From: Schistocerca nitens
Lineage: Eukaryota; Arthropoda; Insecta; Orthoptera; Acrididae
DNA: 64,000 bases
Assembly: GCF_023898315.1 (NCBI RefSeq)
Contig: NC_064616.1
Span: 543,545,602-543,609,601 of the forward strand
Direction: 5' to 3'
Positions 11,777 to 23,350 of this stretch are shown here, piece by piece (the first letter of the stretch is position 1; every line of letters starts with the position of its first letter). Under the pieces are notes generated by a model. It did not search any database, was not told where the DNA came from, and worked only from the letters and a program-made list of their open reading frames with translations. A program made the position numbers and the translations under genes.

Positions 11777-11978
11777 GGCCGGCCAGTGTGGCCGAGCGGT
11801 TCTAGGCGCGTCAGTCTGGAACCGCGCGACCGCTGCGGTCGCAGGTTCGAATCCTGCCTCGGGCATGGATGTGTGTGATGTCCTTAAGTTAGTTAGGTTT
11901 AAGTAGTTCTAAGTTCTAGGGGACTGATGACCTCAGATGTTAAGTCCCATAGTGCTCAGAGCCATTTGAACCAGTTGA
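11777..11978 (+). repeat. tRNA-derived SINE, full length
   Basis: Full-length copy beginning GGCCGGCCAGTGTGGCCGAG, with box A, the GACCGCTGCGGTC hairpin, box B GGTTCGAATCC, and body to GAGCCATTTGAACC. The target duplication is at least gcatcagt (11769-11776 and 11979-11986). The copy is close to what I take as the consensus and therefore relatively young. Confidence 0.93.
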
Positions 11979-11986
11979 GCATCAGT

Positions 11987-12659
11987 CTGGGACGCTGCTA
12001 GAGAGAAACGTATTTGGCAAGTGTCTTTATTAAGTATGGTAAAAGTTCCTGAGAAACAATTTGACTGGTGAAACACAAAACCCGAAATGGACAGTCAAAG
12101 GTAAAATGAAGCCCACTAGTAATTTTTACAGAACGGTGATGGAGACAGGAGACAGTGATCTATTCTTACAAGAGATACTTGGCTTTTACACTTCTAATCA
12201 GGCACTTTCACTGTTATTGAAATATCACTTAATGCTTTAATCATTAGTGTAACTGACGATGATCAACTAGCCACATATACACAACACTCACGGCTTACAG
12301 ACACTGCCATCTCTCATGCATAATGAAAATCATGAAATACCTGCAGCCAACACCACAGTTAATGCGTGAAGCACTCCCATAAAATAGAACCTGCCAATAT
12401 TTCTCCCTTCTCAAATCCATTAGTGACTATCACCCAAGTAAGAGTGCCTGAGGTACTCTGGACATGGTACTGTTTTCATATTTTAGTGAGTTCTGGACGG
12501 TTGGAAGTTATTCACCAACATAGCCGAGCGCCTTGGAATACTGCTTCGTGGGCCAAGGAAGACGCGCCGTTCCCGGAACTGTTCCGCCCAGCGGATTAAA
12601 GACGAGCGTCGGTGTGTCGGCCAGCCTTGATGTGGCTTTTAGGCATTTTTAAACATTAG
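11987..12659. other. Unassigned stretch, possible repeat near the end
   Basis: No domain was recognised. The GC-rich part at about 12540-12620, followed by a GATGTGGCTTTTAGGC motif, looks familiar from dispersed orthopteran repeats, but I cannot name the family. Confidence 0.4.
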
Positions 12660-12995
12660 GCTGGATGATTACCGGGTTGTTGCTGTGGGATCCTGCCCAC
12701 TAGTCTCTTATAGGGTGCCTAAGGGATGCTGCTTTCTCAGATGGCTATACAACAATTCAAGCAAAGCAAATTAATAGTTTCTATTACAATAAAGAAGCTA
12801 AACAATACTTAACTTTGGATTTACAACGAGTTGTCACAAGCTATGGGCGACATGAAAACAGTCAGTTTCCTTCACTATATACAATGTCCCAGAAAGCTAT
12901 GGATATGGATCACTAATAACTGCTCCACGAATGTCCGTCTTCTAACTGTACCCGAGGCTTGCAGGAGGAGCGCTTATATTCTCTTGACCCGGAAA
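12660..12995 (-). repeat. Possible LTR fragment related to Gypsy A
   Basis: A block around 12760-12880 (AATACTTAACTTT, GGGCGACATGAAAACAGTCAGT split over a few mismatches) resembles the LTR-like sequence of element A around 4060-4130, and GCGCTTATATTCTCTTGACC resembles GTGCTTATGTTCTCTTCACC near 4217. No internal region of an LTR element adjoins it, so it may be a solo LTR or a fragment. Ends and target duplication were not found. Confidence 0.35.
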
Positions 12996-12999
12996 CAGC

Positions 13000-14150
13000 C
13001 AAATATTATAAAAACTACTGTGCTACATTAATAAAGGTTATTAAAAAGTCCAGAAGCATGTGTATCATGTCTGAGATCAATACCTCTGATAACAAAATCA
13101 AAACAATTTAGAATATTATTACAAGGGAGACAGGGCTATCAAGAGTACAGGATGATGGCATCACCGTCAAAGCGAATGGAAACTTCGTAAGCCGGAAGTC
13201 GAAAACATTTCGAATAATCATTTCTTAAATGTTGTAGAGAAAATAGGATCCAAATGCTCATTAGAAGAAGGAAGGCAGTTAATGGAAGAGGCCTTACCCA
13301 CACCATTTGATCCAACTGAAATTCCACCCACCTCTCCTTCTGAAATTAGGAAGATAATAAACTCTCTCGAGAATAAAAGCTCACATGGAATTAATGGCAT
13401 TTCTAGTAGGATAATAATAGCTTGTTCCCAAGAAAGAAGTGGGATTCTTAGCTAAATATGTAATAGCTCTCTGAAGCAGGGTAATGAAATATTAAATGCT
13501 CTGAGTAACCGGAAGTCACCCGTTGGAATTTTTTATGATCTCTCAAAGGCTTTTGATTGTGTAAATAATGGAATACCTCTAGATAAGCTCAAGTACTGTG
13601 GTATGATTGGGACAGCGCTCAAACTGTACCTAACTGGAAGAGTGCAAAGAGTTGAAATAAGCTGTTCACATAATATGCAAAAAAAAACTGGTGATTTCTC
13701 AAACTGGGGAACAATCAAGAATGGGGTGCCGCAAGGTTCGGTCTTGGGTCCCCTGCTGTTCTTAATATATATTAATGACTTGCCGTTCTATATTCACAAA
13801 GATGCGAAGCTGGTACTTTTTGCCGATGATACAAGTATAGCTATCACACCCAACAGACAAGAATTAACCGGTGAAATTGTAAACGATGATTTTTAGAAAA
13901 TCATTAAGTGGTTCTCTGCAAATGGGCTCTCATTTAACTTTGACAAAACACGGTATATACAGTTCCACTCAGTAAATGGAGTGACACCATTAATAAATAT
14001 AGTCTTCGATCAGAAATCGGTAGCAAAGGTAGAATATTCAAAATTTCTAGGTGTATGCATTGATGAGGGGTTGAACTCGAAAAAACACACTGAAGATCTG
14101 CTGAAACGTTTGAGTGCAGCTACTTATGTTATTACGGCCAGAAAAAAGTA
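13000..14150 (+). mobile_element. CR1-type LINE fragment with internal deletion
   Basis: This is the reverse-transcriptase region of the same family as the LINE at 59843-63720; the two align from the YCA-lysine-rich linker (about 13010) onward. Visible motifs are LSKAFDCVNNGI, VPQGSVLGPLLFLIYINDLP, LFADDTSIAI with an intact catalytic FADD, and the thumb motif VEYSKFLGVCIDEGLN. Relative to the other copy about 240 bp are missing after the CNSSLKQG motif (near 13484), removing RT fingers motifs. Several stops are present. It is 5'-truncated and interrupted on the right by a SINE. Confidence 0.85.
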
Positions 14151-14365
14151 TCGAGGTCATTAGAGACGGAGCACAATCTCGGATTAGGGAACGATGGTGA
14201 AGAAAATTGGCTGTGTCCTTTCAGAGGAAGCATCCTCTCATTTACATTAAGCGATTTACGGAATACACGGAAAACCTAAACCAGGACGGCCGGATGCGAG
14301 TGTGAACCGTCATCCTCCCGAATGCGAATCCATTGTGCTAACCTCTACACCACTTCGCTCTGCGG
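14145..14365 (-). repeat. tRNA-derived SINE of another family
   Basis: Minus-strand sense begins at about 14365 with GCGAAGTGGTGTAGAGGTTA, giving a box A-like sequence, followed by a box B-like GACGGTTCACACTCG, a region with TTCCGTGTATTCCG, and a distal end containing the conserved TGCTCCGTCTCTAATGACC. I recognise this layout as a widespread arthropod tRNA-SINE with a CTAATGACCTCG end. It truncates the preceding LINE at the thumb domain. A target duplication was not established. Confidence 0.75.
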
Positions 14366-14569
14366 AAAATGTATGAAAATACATTAGCTGTTTAGATAAT
14401 ACACCTCATAGTAAGTTATTACATGATTTTGCAATTGCTAAGAACCATCTTATAAACTGTACTCAAAATTCGGTAATTTGTGAGAAAGTAAAATTTTGTA
14501 TAATGTATACTTCATTTTGAAACTTTTGCTGCAGCCGTGTTTTCAGACTAAGTTACTTAATATGAGGTC

Positions 14570-14880
14570 AACAGTAAAAACGAAACTGGCAGTCTACAGG
14601 TCGGAGTGTGGAATGCTAGATCCCTTCATCGAAAATGTAGGTTAGGAAACTTAAAAAGGAAATGGATAGGTCTAAGTTAAATATATGGAGGATTGGCGAA
14701 GTTTGATGGAAGGATGAACAGCAGTTCTGGTCAGGTGAGCATATGGTTATAAATACAGGATAAAAAAATGGCTCTGAGCACTATGGGAAATACAGGATCA
14801 AATTTGGGTAATGCAGGAGTAGGTCTAATAACGAATCTTGTCATAGGTTGTCACAAAAACATGCGGTTAATATACAGTGA
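14570..14880 (+). mobile_element. RTE-like LINE, endonuclease end
   Basis: The stretch reads, with frame changes, like the beginning of the endonuclease of an RTE-type LINE (gene models of this type are often misnamed craniofacial development protein 2-like). The match is in the part where GTGGAATG...AGATCCCTT and the AAAAAGG-AAATGGATAGG stretch occur. The matching reverse-transcriptase end of a similar element is at 18220-19615. Only the first part of the endonuclease is left. Confidence 0.55.
14762..14787 (-). repeat. 26-bp stub of the common SINE
   Basis: Only the extreme 3' end of the SINE (minus-sense CCCATAGTGCTCAGAGCCAT followed by T residues) is inserted. A perfect 11-bp duplication aaatacaggat flanks it at 14751-14761 and 14788-14798. 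This is an extreme 5' truncation caught with its target duplication. Confidence 0.9.
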
Positions 14881-15339
14881 ACCTGTCTGACCTTTATTAA
14901 CATGCTGACGCAGTCGCTACGTCAGCGCTTAATCATAGAGCTTGTCACAATAATTATATCTGGTTTCTGTCTTTCCTTCCACAGTTCGAGTTACATGCTG
15001 TTTCCCTATACTGTCGCCAGGCCATACCGCTGCTAAAGGTTTGGTAACTACAATGGCCACAGACACTTAGTGGGGTCTGTACATCTTCGCAGCAAGTAAA
15101 CAAGATTATCACAATGTAGAATGTTCTATCTCCAGCGCATCCTCCAGGGGTTGTGGAAAAATATAACACCAACAACACAACACGTTATCATGCTTAATTC
15201 GATATTGGAAACACGTTCTCATTCAAAGCCGCTTTCAGTCCTCTCGGAATGGATAAATATTCGTTCTTTGTGGTTAGTAAGTGAATTTTATGTAATTCTT
15301 CCTCCAAAATAGATGCAAGAACAGGTAGCGATGGTGAAG
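14881..15339. other. No recognisable gene or element
   Basis: Short overlapping open frames exist at 14954-15312 without known motifs. Nothing repeated was noticed. Confidence 0.5.
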
Positions 15340-15930
15340 GTAGGTAGTGATATCACACCTTTCTCTCCAAAGGCTCAATAATATTGTCATCCGGCAACAA
15401 GGCGGCCAATGGAGATGCCAAATACATCCTCATGCTCACAACACCAATCCTAGGAGATGCGAGCTGTGTGAATCGGTACCCTGTAGTAGTGGAACACAGA
15501 ATCACCATTGGGGAACTAATATTGTACAGTATTGTGCCGTGACATGAACCTGACCAGCCAAAACAGTTACATAAGCCTTTCAAATATTGCGACTTAGCAA
15601 AGTTACAAAGAGGCGATGGGTGCCCAAATCATCGTCGAACCTCTGCAAAGTTTCACTGTAGGATCGTTAACTTGGCCAGAAGTTTCAAACAGCGTAAAAC
15701 AAGGTTCATCAGAGCAAATGAAATTCTTCCATAGTTCCATAGCACAGGTTTTATGGCTTCGAAACCGTGTTTCCGCGTAACGGACATTTGCATCACTGAT
15801 GAGTGGTTTTCGAATTCGAGTCCGCACTGTACCCTGTTGATGGAGTTCCCTTGGTGTTGTTCTGTTGCTGGAAGAGTTCTCGAGTGAGACATTCAGTTCT
15901 GCATTGATCTTTTATGCTGCTGTCCTCCTA
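15340..15930 (-). mobile_element. Tc1-like transposase remnant, catalytic half
   Basis: From about 15900 downward on the minus strand the translation follows a Tc1-like DDE domain: WKNFICSDEPCFTLFETSGQ (first catalytic Asp region), STMIWAPIAS, then with shifts PIHTARI-like sequence, and finally DDNIIEPLERK, which matches the family's SPDLNIIEPLW segment. The family appears to be the same as the copy at 39731-40230, which retains the other half. Stops and frame shifts are numerous and no inverted repeats were identified. Confidence 0.65.
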
Positions 15931-17584
15931 TTTTTTCGACACAATCCTCTTCAATCATCGTCAGTTACGATAACTAACCACACACTTTCGTCCGTGGTGT
16001 GACTAAACAGATTACGTCTTTCTGCTTTCTCTGAATGTCGTATAAATCTTCGGTAGGATGCTTATGAAACAGCTTTCATTCCAGCTACCTTCGTTTCGGA
16101 GACATGTGTCATACGAGAACCTGCAGTTTGCCCGTGTTCTTTTTCATTTAGCTCCGACTCACAAATAAACAGAGTATTGTTGTGAATACACACCTTATTT
16201 TCTGAACATATGCCGAGTAACTCTACATTACTGTGGGAACGGTGTATGGTGCATTTTTCTAAAAAACCTATGGAATAACGAAAGTTAGAATGTCTAGACC
16301 ACCACATGTCGGTAATATGTAGCTATCGCTTTTAAAGGATATATTTGTTTTACAGTATGTTTGACGACAACTCTACACTAAAGCAAACTGTCTGCATTAA
16401 AACCTATCAGCCCCATTCTAGAGTTTCGCCGCAAGGTGTCAATATTCGGCATATACGTGCCATTAACAAATGTTTCGTTAACGCTATAGTTTTCGATAGA
16501 TTCCTATATCCTCATAGTTTAGCAATCATCCGACACTGTACTAATATATCGTTATTAATTATATAGCGGTAAACTCATTCCATAACTACTAAACTGGCTG
16601 TTCATGTGATTTCCGCATGACAGCGAAGAAGCGCTATATCTCATTAGAGTTCATTTGCACTTGATGGTAGCTGCCAAGGTCAGGGACCTCCGAAGCCAGA
16701 TTAAGGATACACACACTTGTGTATAAGCCTCCCCCCCCCCCCCCACCCTTCTCATCCATATCGGCGGTGCTCATGCGCGTAATTTAAGAAACGTAATAGT
16801 TCTATCTGAAGACGGAAGCGAATTGTAATTTAGAACATCTACGCGGCATGTGGCTAGGATTATCTGGTATAAACACAGGTCGAACATGTACATATGGAAT
16901 TCCCAGTTAGATTGTGGAACAAACGTGCTTCCTTCTGCATAAGCCTCTTCTGTTCTCTTCGGTAGCTACTCTAGCTGCAAAACTGGTTGAATGGTCTATA
17001 GCAATACTATGGTCGACACCCGAGCTAGATTTAAAACTCTTTAATTGCACACTTAGGGTAAAGTATTCACTGATATGGCCAGTTTCGGATCTCACATATA
17101 GTTCCAATTAAAGGAAAGTAAATTGCTGCCTACTACTCTAGTTCATAGAGTATTAATCATTCGGACGATAATTAGCGTCAGACAATTTGAGACACTTTAC
17201 GAAAAAGTTGGAGATATGTAGTTTCAAATGACAGGCGTTAATATGCCGAAATACTTTCCGTATTGCTCACTAAATTTGTAAGACCGTACTGTATGTACTG
17301 CATGAACCTATTCAGTTAAGAGTATTTCATAATTATCGAAGTATCTGAGATACGTAATTATATCAGTACAACTACGTAAGTTCTTATTAAGCAATGAAAT
17401 TCAATGGGACTAAACTTACTCTACACTATGTGGATGCTAGGTAGACTACTATCTTGTCCTTATCGTAGTTAGGGAAAAGTTTAAAAAATCTTGGGAAGCC
17501 GAAAAAGATAGTAGGTGACATTGATTACTCAACTTGCTTCGTTTTAAGTCTCGGTTGAAAGCACCGTTTCTACCAACGCAATAC
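15931..17584. other. No recognisable gene; C-run
   Basis: No transposon domain was recognised. A mononucleotide run of about 15 C lies near 16730-16745. Two fully overlapping frames at 16907-17111 on opposite strands have no known motif and are probably chance. Confidence 0.5.
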
Positions 17585-17596
17585 ACTCCTAGTAAT

Positions 17597-17789
17597 AGCC
17601 GGCCGGTGTGGCCGTGCGGTTCTAAGCGCTTCAGTTTGGAACCGCGTGACCGCTACGGTCGCAGGTTCGAATCCTGCCTCGGGCATGCATGTGTGTGATG
17701 TCCTTAGGTTAGTTAGGTTTAAGTAGTTCTAAGTTCTAGGGGACTGATGACCGCAGTTGTTAAGTCCCATAGTGCTCAGAGCCATTTGA
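17597..17789 (+). repeat. tRNA-derived SINE, full length
   Basis: Full-length copy from GCCGGCCGGTGTGGCCGTGCGG to GCCATTTGA, with box A, GACCGCTACGGTC arm and box B GGTTCGAATCC. A perfect 12-bp target duplication actcctagtaat lies at 17585-17596 and 17790-17801. Confidence 0.95.
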
Positions 17790-17801
17790 ACTCCTAGTAA
17801 T

Positions 17802-18219
17802 GTTAGAGTGTAATAGAGCTACCCACTAAACCATTTATACTGATGCGACCGCTTAGCAGATCAGCCACAACTACTCAGATAATCCGGTTTTATTGGCTGC
17901 AGTATTTTATAAAATTCTTGCGTAGGTGGATTTCATTCCCTTAAGACCCCTTTCGCATGATTCTTTGGTGTTAGAGAGTATGTTATGTACCTTTTAGTGG
18001 GGAAGAGATTGTGCTGGTTGTTTTATTTAGCATTAAGGCTCAGTACTTGTCTATTTTCAATCCTTCTTGTTAAAGTGTTTTATTCTCTGAGCTTCTATAT
18101 CCTCTCTGTATATCATAGCATAGAACTGATTAGATCTTAATAAAACCGCAGTACAAGAGAAGCGAATTTCGTGGTTCCTTGGTCCTTGTACATGATAGGC
18201 TACTGCTGATTTACCCTTA
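17802..18219. other. No recognisable gene or element
   Basis: No domain or repeat was recognised between the SINE and the start of the RTE-like LINE. Confidence 0.5.
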
Positions 18220-19615
18220 TACTCTACCGTCTGTCGAGCAAGATGTATGAGAAAGGCGAAATACCCTCCGATTTCATGAAGAATATTCCAATTCGAAAGA
18301 AAGGAGGTGTTGATAGTTGTGAAAATTACCGAACTATCATTTTAATAAGTCATGGAAGTAAAATACTGTATGAACTCAAACCAGACGAATGGAGAAACTG
18401 GTAGGAGCAGACCTCGGGGTAGATCAGTTTGGATTCCGTACAAATGTTGGAATGCGTGAGGCTATACTGACAATACGACTGATCTTGGAAGGCAGATTAA
18501 GGAAAGGCAAACCTACGTTTTAACATTTGTAGACTTAAACAGAGCTTTTGACAATGCTGACTGGAATACTCTCTTTCAAATTGTGTAGGTGGCAGGGGTC
18601 AAATACTGGGAGCGAAAGGCTTTTTACAATTTGTACAGAAACCAGATGGCAGTTATGAGAGTCGAGGGGCATCAAAGGGAAGCTGTGGTTGGGAAGGGAG
18701 TGAGACAGGGTTGCAGCCTATCCCCGATGTTTTTCTATCAATACATTGAGCAAGCAGTAAAAGAAATGAAAGAAAAAATTTGGACTAGGAATTAAAACCT
18801 ATGGAGAAGAAATATAAACTTTGAGGTTTGCCGATGACATTGTATTCCTGTCAGCGACAGCAGAGGACCTGGAAGAGCAGATGAAGGGAATGGACAGTGT
18901 CTTGAAAGGAGGCTACAAGATGAACACCAACATATGGATAATGAGGATAATGGAGTGTAGTCTAACTAAATCAGGTGATGCTAAGGCTATTAGATTAGGA
19001 AATGAGACACGTAAAGTAGTATATGAGTTTTGCTATTTGGGGAGCAAAATAACTGATGATGGTCGAAGTAGGGAGGATGTATAATGTAGACGGGCAATGA
19101 CAAGAGAATCATTTCTGAAGATGAGAAATTTGTTAACATCTTGTATAGATAGATTTAAGTGTCAGGAAGACTTTTCTCGAAGTATTAGTATGGAGTGTAG
19201 CCATGTATGGATGTGAAACAGAGACGACAAATAGTTTAGACAAGAAAAGAATAGAAGCTTTCAAAATGTGGTGCTACAGAAGAATGCTGAAGATTGGATG
19301 GGTAGGTCATGTAACCAATGGGGAGGTACTAAATATATCTGGGGAAAAGAGGAATTTGCGGCTCAACTTGACGAGAAGAAGGGATCGGTTGGTAGGACTT
19401 GTTTTGAGGCATCAAGGGATCACCAATTTAGTGTTGGAAGGCAGTGTGGAGGGTAAAAATCGTAGAGGGAGACCAAGAGATGAATGCACTAAGCAGATTG
19501 TGAACGATGTATGGTGCAGTAGTTACTGGGAAATGAAAAAGCTCGCACTGGATGGAGTAGCATGGAGAGCTGCATCAAACCACTCTCTGGACTGAAGACC
19601 ACATCAACAACAACA
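18220..19615 (+). mobile_element. RTE-like LINE, reverse transcriptase to 3' end
   Basis: 5'-truncated LINE covering most of the reverse transcriptase and the C-terminal region. Motifs in order are MYEKGEIPSDFMK-like fingers (about 18245), TFVDLNRAFDNADW (about 18525), KGVRQGCSLSPMFF (about 18695), LRFADDIVFLSA with intact FADD (about 18821), CYLGSKITDDGRSREDV (19032-19082), MYGCETETTNSLDKKRIEAF (19203-) and GKNRRGRPRDE near the end. Frames change several times. The 3' end is a short AAC-rich stretch (CATCAACAACAACATC). The QGCSLSP and ADDIV motifs and the long C-terminal part fit RTE-like elements. Confidence 0.82.
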
Positions 19616-21621
19616 TCTTCGCCGCCATCGTTCACCCCTGTCATCTGTGGCATGTGGTGCACCACACTTTCCTCTGCGGTGGTTTTGAATAATGCCATTT
19701 TGCGTAGCATGGTATGCTTTAACCACGGCGGCACTCGAACAGTTCATGAACTTAACTGTTTTGGAAATGGCTGCACCGTATGCCGCAAAGGCAGTGACCA
19801 TACTTAATTGGACGCCTGATAAATAATTCAGATTCTGCAGTGTGACAACGACTGCATTCTTTTCTACATGCCCCCAACGAGCTTTATTTACCCTCCACTG
19901 TTAGTACTGCCACCTGCTCTCGTTGACATATTATCGTGCGCTGACGCTGAACATAGGCCGTGGTCACAATAATGCGACTAGGCCGTGTACTTTCGTCACT
20001 CTGTCAATCCGCAGCTTCATAATATTTTAATGTAGCTTAAAAGCAGTTTGTTGACAGACAATTTTTTCTTTCCTTATGAGATACTCATGTTCACAAGAGC
20101 TACAATCCAGTTTCTTTCTGGATACAGAAACGATGCTCAAGAGTATATCCATACATGCTGAAAATTAATTGATGGTTGATCTGCATGCTGACTTTTTCAA
20201 CTCAGTTACTGTTCTTAACTTGAACCATGGGTATGCAGCTTTATAATTTTGTATCGATGTTGTACCATACGTGATGTTCACTTGTGAACTATGCTTTGCG
20301 TTCATCTGCATTTTATAATAGCTTTTAAAAGTAAAGAAAATTATCAAACTTCAGGCTCCTTTAGTTTCAGGAAATGTTGAAGGATTTTCAAATTAAAGCA
20401 ACAGTTGTCCACCAATGGACGTTCCTTCACTTTCTAGAAACTCCGCATGCTGACTGTCATAACGCACAATACTCTAAAATGACTGCACAACAATATTTGT
20501 ACATTTCCAAAGAATTAAGTTTCTTACATACAAAACGTAGTAAATTTTATGTAATTTTATTATTTCCAGTTTCAGTGCCAACCTCATATAAGGCTTTTCA
20601 TTATACTACCTCATTTAGTATTTCACTTCAGAAGTTTTGTACATCAGTTTTAACGTTATTTTATTGATATCTTCAGGCCATTTTAGTGATAATTTTCCAA
20701 GTATTTTAAACATAAAAATCCGGGCAGCGCCGCTACTGATCCTTTTTCATGCTCGTAAAGTAAATGAATTCTCACTATGGGAAACTGCACCCATTTGCCC
20801 CCACCCCCCATCCCTCCCTCAGCGAACGCACTTGCTGACATACCCAGGACGATTCAATCTTTCTCTAAGGACACTGTGGGGCTGCAACCCCAAAGAACAT
20901 GGTCAAATCAATTTGGGCTGAAGCACGACCAAAATATGTGCTGTTTCATATATGATGGACCTACTTGGCAACATTCAAAACCATTTGGCCGCTTTGAACT
21001 TGACCCAAAGCACGAAAGGCTGTTGCTGCTCTTTCGACGCTTCTGTTTAGTATCCTCGTGTGGGGTGATCACGGGGGATGCAAAATTTAGACATGCTTGA
21101 ATAAAACGGAAAACGCTGTTACTCTAGCCATCTTAGTGCGAAACACCCACAGTAGCACCCATAACATTTTGTTGAGCCCTGTGATAATGTACCTGAACCG
21201 GAACACCCATTCAGCTGTGTGGCACTTCACTGTTGCTCTAGCGTCTGCATGTGGGCACGCAGAATCTAAGGTGTGTCAAAGGGAATGCCTGCTGTCAGGT
21301 GCTAGAGCAGCAGCGGAGCGCCACTCAATGGGTATCGATATGTCTGTACAGCTATATTTTTAAAGCGCTAAATAAAAGTGACTGGGTATCATGAAGAGTG
21401 TTTATGAACCGGGTGGAGTCTCAGAGGGATCCTTTGTCTTTTCAACCGTTCTCATGTAAACGATTCACCCCTCACCCCGTGATAATTCCACAGTATAACG
21501 CAAGAAAGGAGGGGTGAAAAAATGTTAATATCCTTTGCTGATTTGGATCACGTTCAAATTTCGTCCAATGGTTTTGAACTGACCCTAGTTGTTCCATCTC
21601 CTACATCGGAGCAGAAACTTT
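19616..21621. other. No recognisable gene or element
   Basis: A 2-kb stretch without recognised transposon domains. Open frames of 80-107 codons at 20374-21363 show no known motif, low-complexity parts and no start context. A CCCCACCCCCCATCCCTCCC run lies near 20800. Confidence 0.45.
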
Positions 21622-22159
21622 TGTGTTAGCAGAAGAAGCAACACTGTGTTACGAGTGGAGGCTGAAATGCACGCGCTTTAGCTCACGCAGGCTGGCGTGA
21701 GGAGGGAAGAACTATACTGACGTGAGGTCTGGAACATGACAAGGAATGAGAATTCAGAAAGCGGACGTAATTACTTTGATACTTAACTTTAATCCATCAA
21801 TGATGAACTTCGCTCTTGACGGTACAAGATTATCTGTTCGGAATACATTCTTGAAGATAGTAATTATAGTAAGTAAATATGGCGCCTTGATAGGTCGTAG
21901 CAAACGACGTAGCTGAAAGCTATGCTAAACTGTCGTCTCTGCAAATGAGAGCGTATGTAGACAGCGAACCATCGCCAACAAAGTCGGCTGTACAACTGGG
22001 CAAGTGCTAGTGAGTCTCTCTAGACAAGACCTGCCGTGTGGCGGCGCTCGGTCTGCAAACACTGTTAGTGGCGACACGCGGGTCCGACGTATACTAACCG
22101 ACCGCGGCCGATTTTAAGGCTACCACCTAGCAAGTGTGGTGTCTGGCGGTGACACCACA
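21622..22159 (-). repeat. Solo LTR
   Basis: About 540 bp that in minus-strand sense begins TGTGGTGTCACCGCCAGACA and ends in CTAACACA, so it has the TG...CA ends of an LTR. Reading inward there is CTAGGTGGTAGCC and further on a CTTGACG/CCGTCAAGAGCG-type segment, which I recognise from a common grasshopper LTR. No gag or pol sequence adjoins either end, so it is best explained as a solo LTR left by recombination. A clean target duplication could not be confirmed. Confidence 0.65.
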
Positions 22160-22963
22160 GAAACTGTGGTCACGCTACACTCCTAAGTGGTCAGATCACG
22201 TTCAATGAGGTTGCAGCTACACGATGTCCTTAGGGAAGGATTCAATTGTCCTGAGTGTGTCCGCAGTGTAGAATATTGATAACAACGCCACCCTGTTGCT
22301 TATCGAGCTATAAACTGTCGATTTAGACCACAAAATGGGCGGGAATAAGTGTCCTAAGGAAAGGGGTACTCTCAGTGACACCTATTATTCCGCCCTCTGA
22401 CGCATTTTCGTGTCGATTGTACGTGGTGGTGTGTCTGAAATGTTTTCCTCGGGTACAAATAATAAAAAAACATTATATCACTGCTACGAATCGAATATCT
22501 GACCTCCATCATAGAGGCGTGGGTAAGACGACGTGTGATTACCCACCCATCGCATGAAACGTCGTATGTGGTGTTCGGGTGAACTGTGGTAAAATTTGGT
22601 GCCAATGTGAAGCTATTAACCTACCTTAGAGCTCACATGAGCCTCTGTGCTCTGGCATTTTTCACGTTTGTTAACAAATTGCTGTCTGAACGGTCACCGT
22701 GCCCGAGGTTGACGTCACACGGCACCACGCTTTTGCAACATTACAGAGGAAGGTTGTACAAACCTTTCAAACTTCTGCGTCGTAATGGGAGACAGCTACT
22801 CGGTTTCAGAGAAGTGACCCTTTAATTGTGTATCAAAGTGTAGATATAACTTGTCACAATGTGGAATGATGATCTATTACCTGAACCGAAAAACTCCTAC
22901 ATCTTTGATACGTATAAAATTATAATGCAATGCAGAATATCCAAATCGTCTAATTATCTCCCA
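22160..22963. other. No recognisable gene or element
   Basis: Opposed short open frames at 22372-22605 lack known motifs. The stretch ends at the (TG)n microsatellite. Confidence 0.5.
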
Positions 22964-22971
22964 CGTGTGTG

Positions 22972-23023
<52 letters not shown>

Positions 23024-23043
23024 TGTGTATGTGTGTGTCTGTC

Positions 23044-23086
<43 letters not shown>
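22964..23086 (+). repeat. (TG)n microsatellite, left part
   Basis: About 120 bp of nearly pure TG dinucleotide with a few variant steps (GAGTGTGTATG, CTGTCTGTGAG). It is continued on the far side of an inserted SINE. The open frame of alternating Cys and Val across it is an artefact of the repeat. Confidence 0.97.
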
Positions 23087-23087
<1 letters not shown>

Positions 23088-23277
23088 CAAATGGCTCTGA
23101 GCACTATGCGACTTAACTTCTGAGGTCCTCAGTCGCCTAGAACTTAGAACTAATTAAACCTAACTAACCTAAGGACATCACACACATCCATGCCCGAGGC
23201 AGGATTCGAACCTGCGACCGTAGCGGTCCCCCGGTTCCAGACTGTAGCGCCTAGAACCTCACGGCTACTACGGCCGG

Positions 23278-23278
<1 letters not shown>
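23087..23278 (-). repeat. tRNA-derived SINE inside a microsatellite
   Basis: Full-length minus-strand SINE from the tail (TCAAATGGCTCTGAGC in plus sense) to GGCCGGC. TG repeats lie on both sides, so the target duplication is hidden in the repeat. The insertion divides what was one TG tract. Confidence 0.93.

Positions 23279-23346
<68 letters not shown>
23279..23346 (+). repeat. (TG)n followed by (AG)n microsatellite
   Basis: About 31 bp of TG repeat passes directly into about 37 bp of AG repeat. The TG part is the continuation of the tract left of the SINE, probably with some bases duplicated at insertion. Confidence 0.97.

Positions 23347-23350
<4 letters not shown>

Noticed and set aside
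20374-21363. Cluster of 88-107 codon frames as a host gene
   Set aside because: No motif, no splice pattern and overlapping frames of similar length; consistent with chance in non-coding DNA.
22859-23116. Open frame of alternating Cys and Val
   Set aside because: It is a translation of the (TG)n microsatellite.
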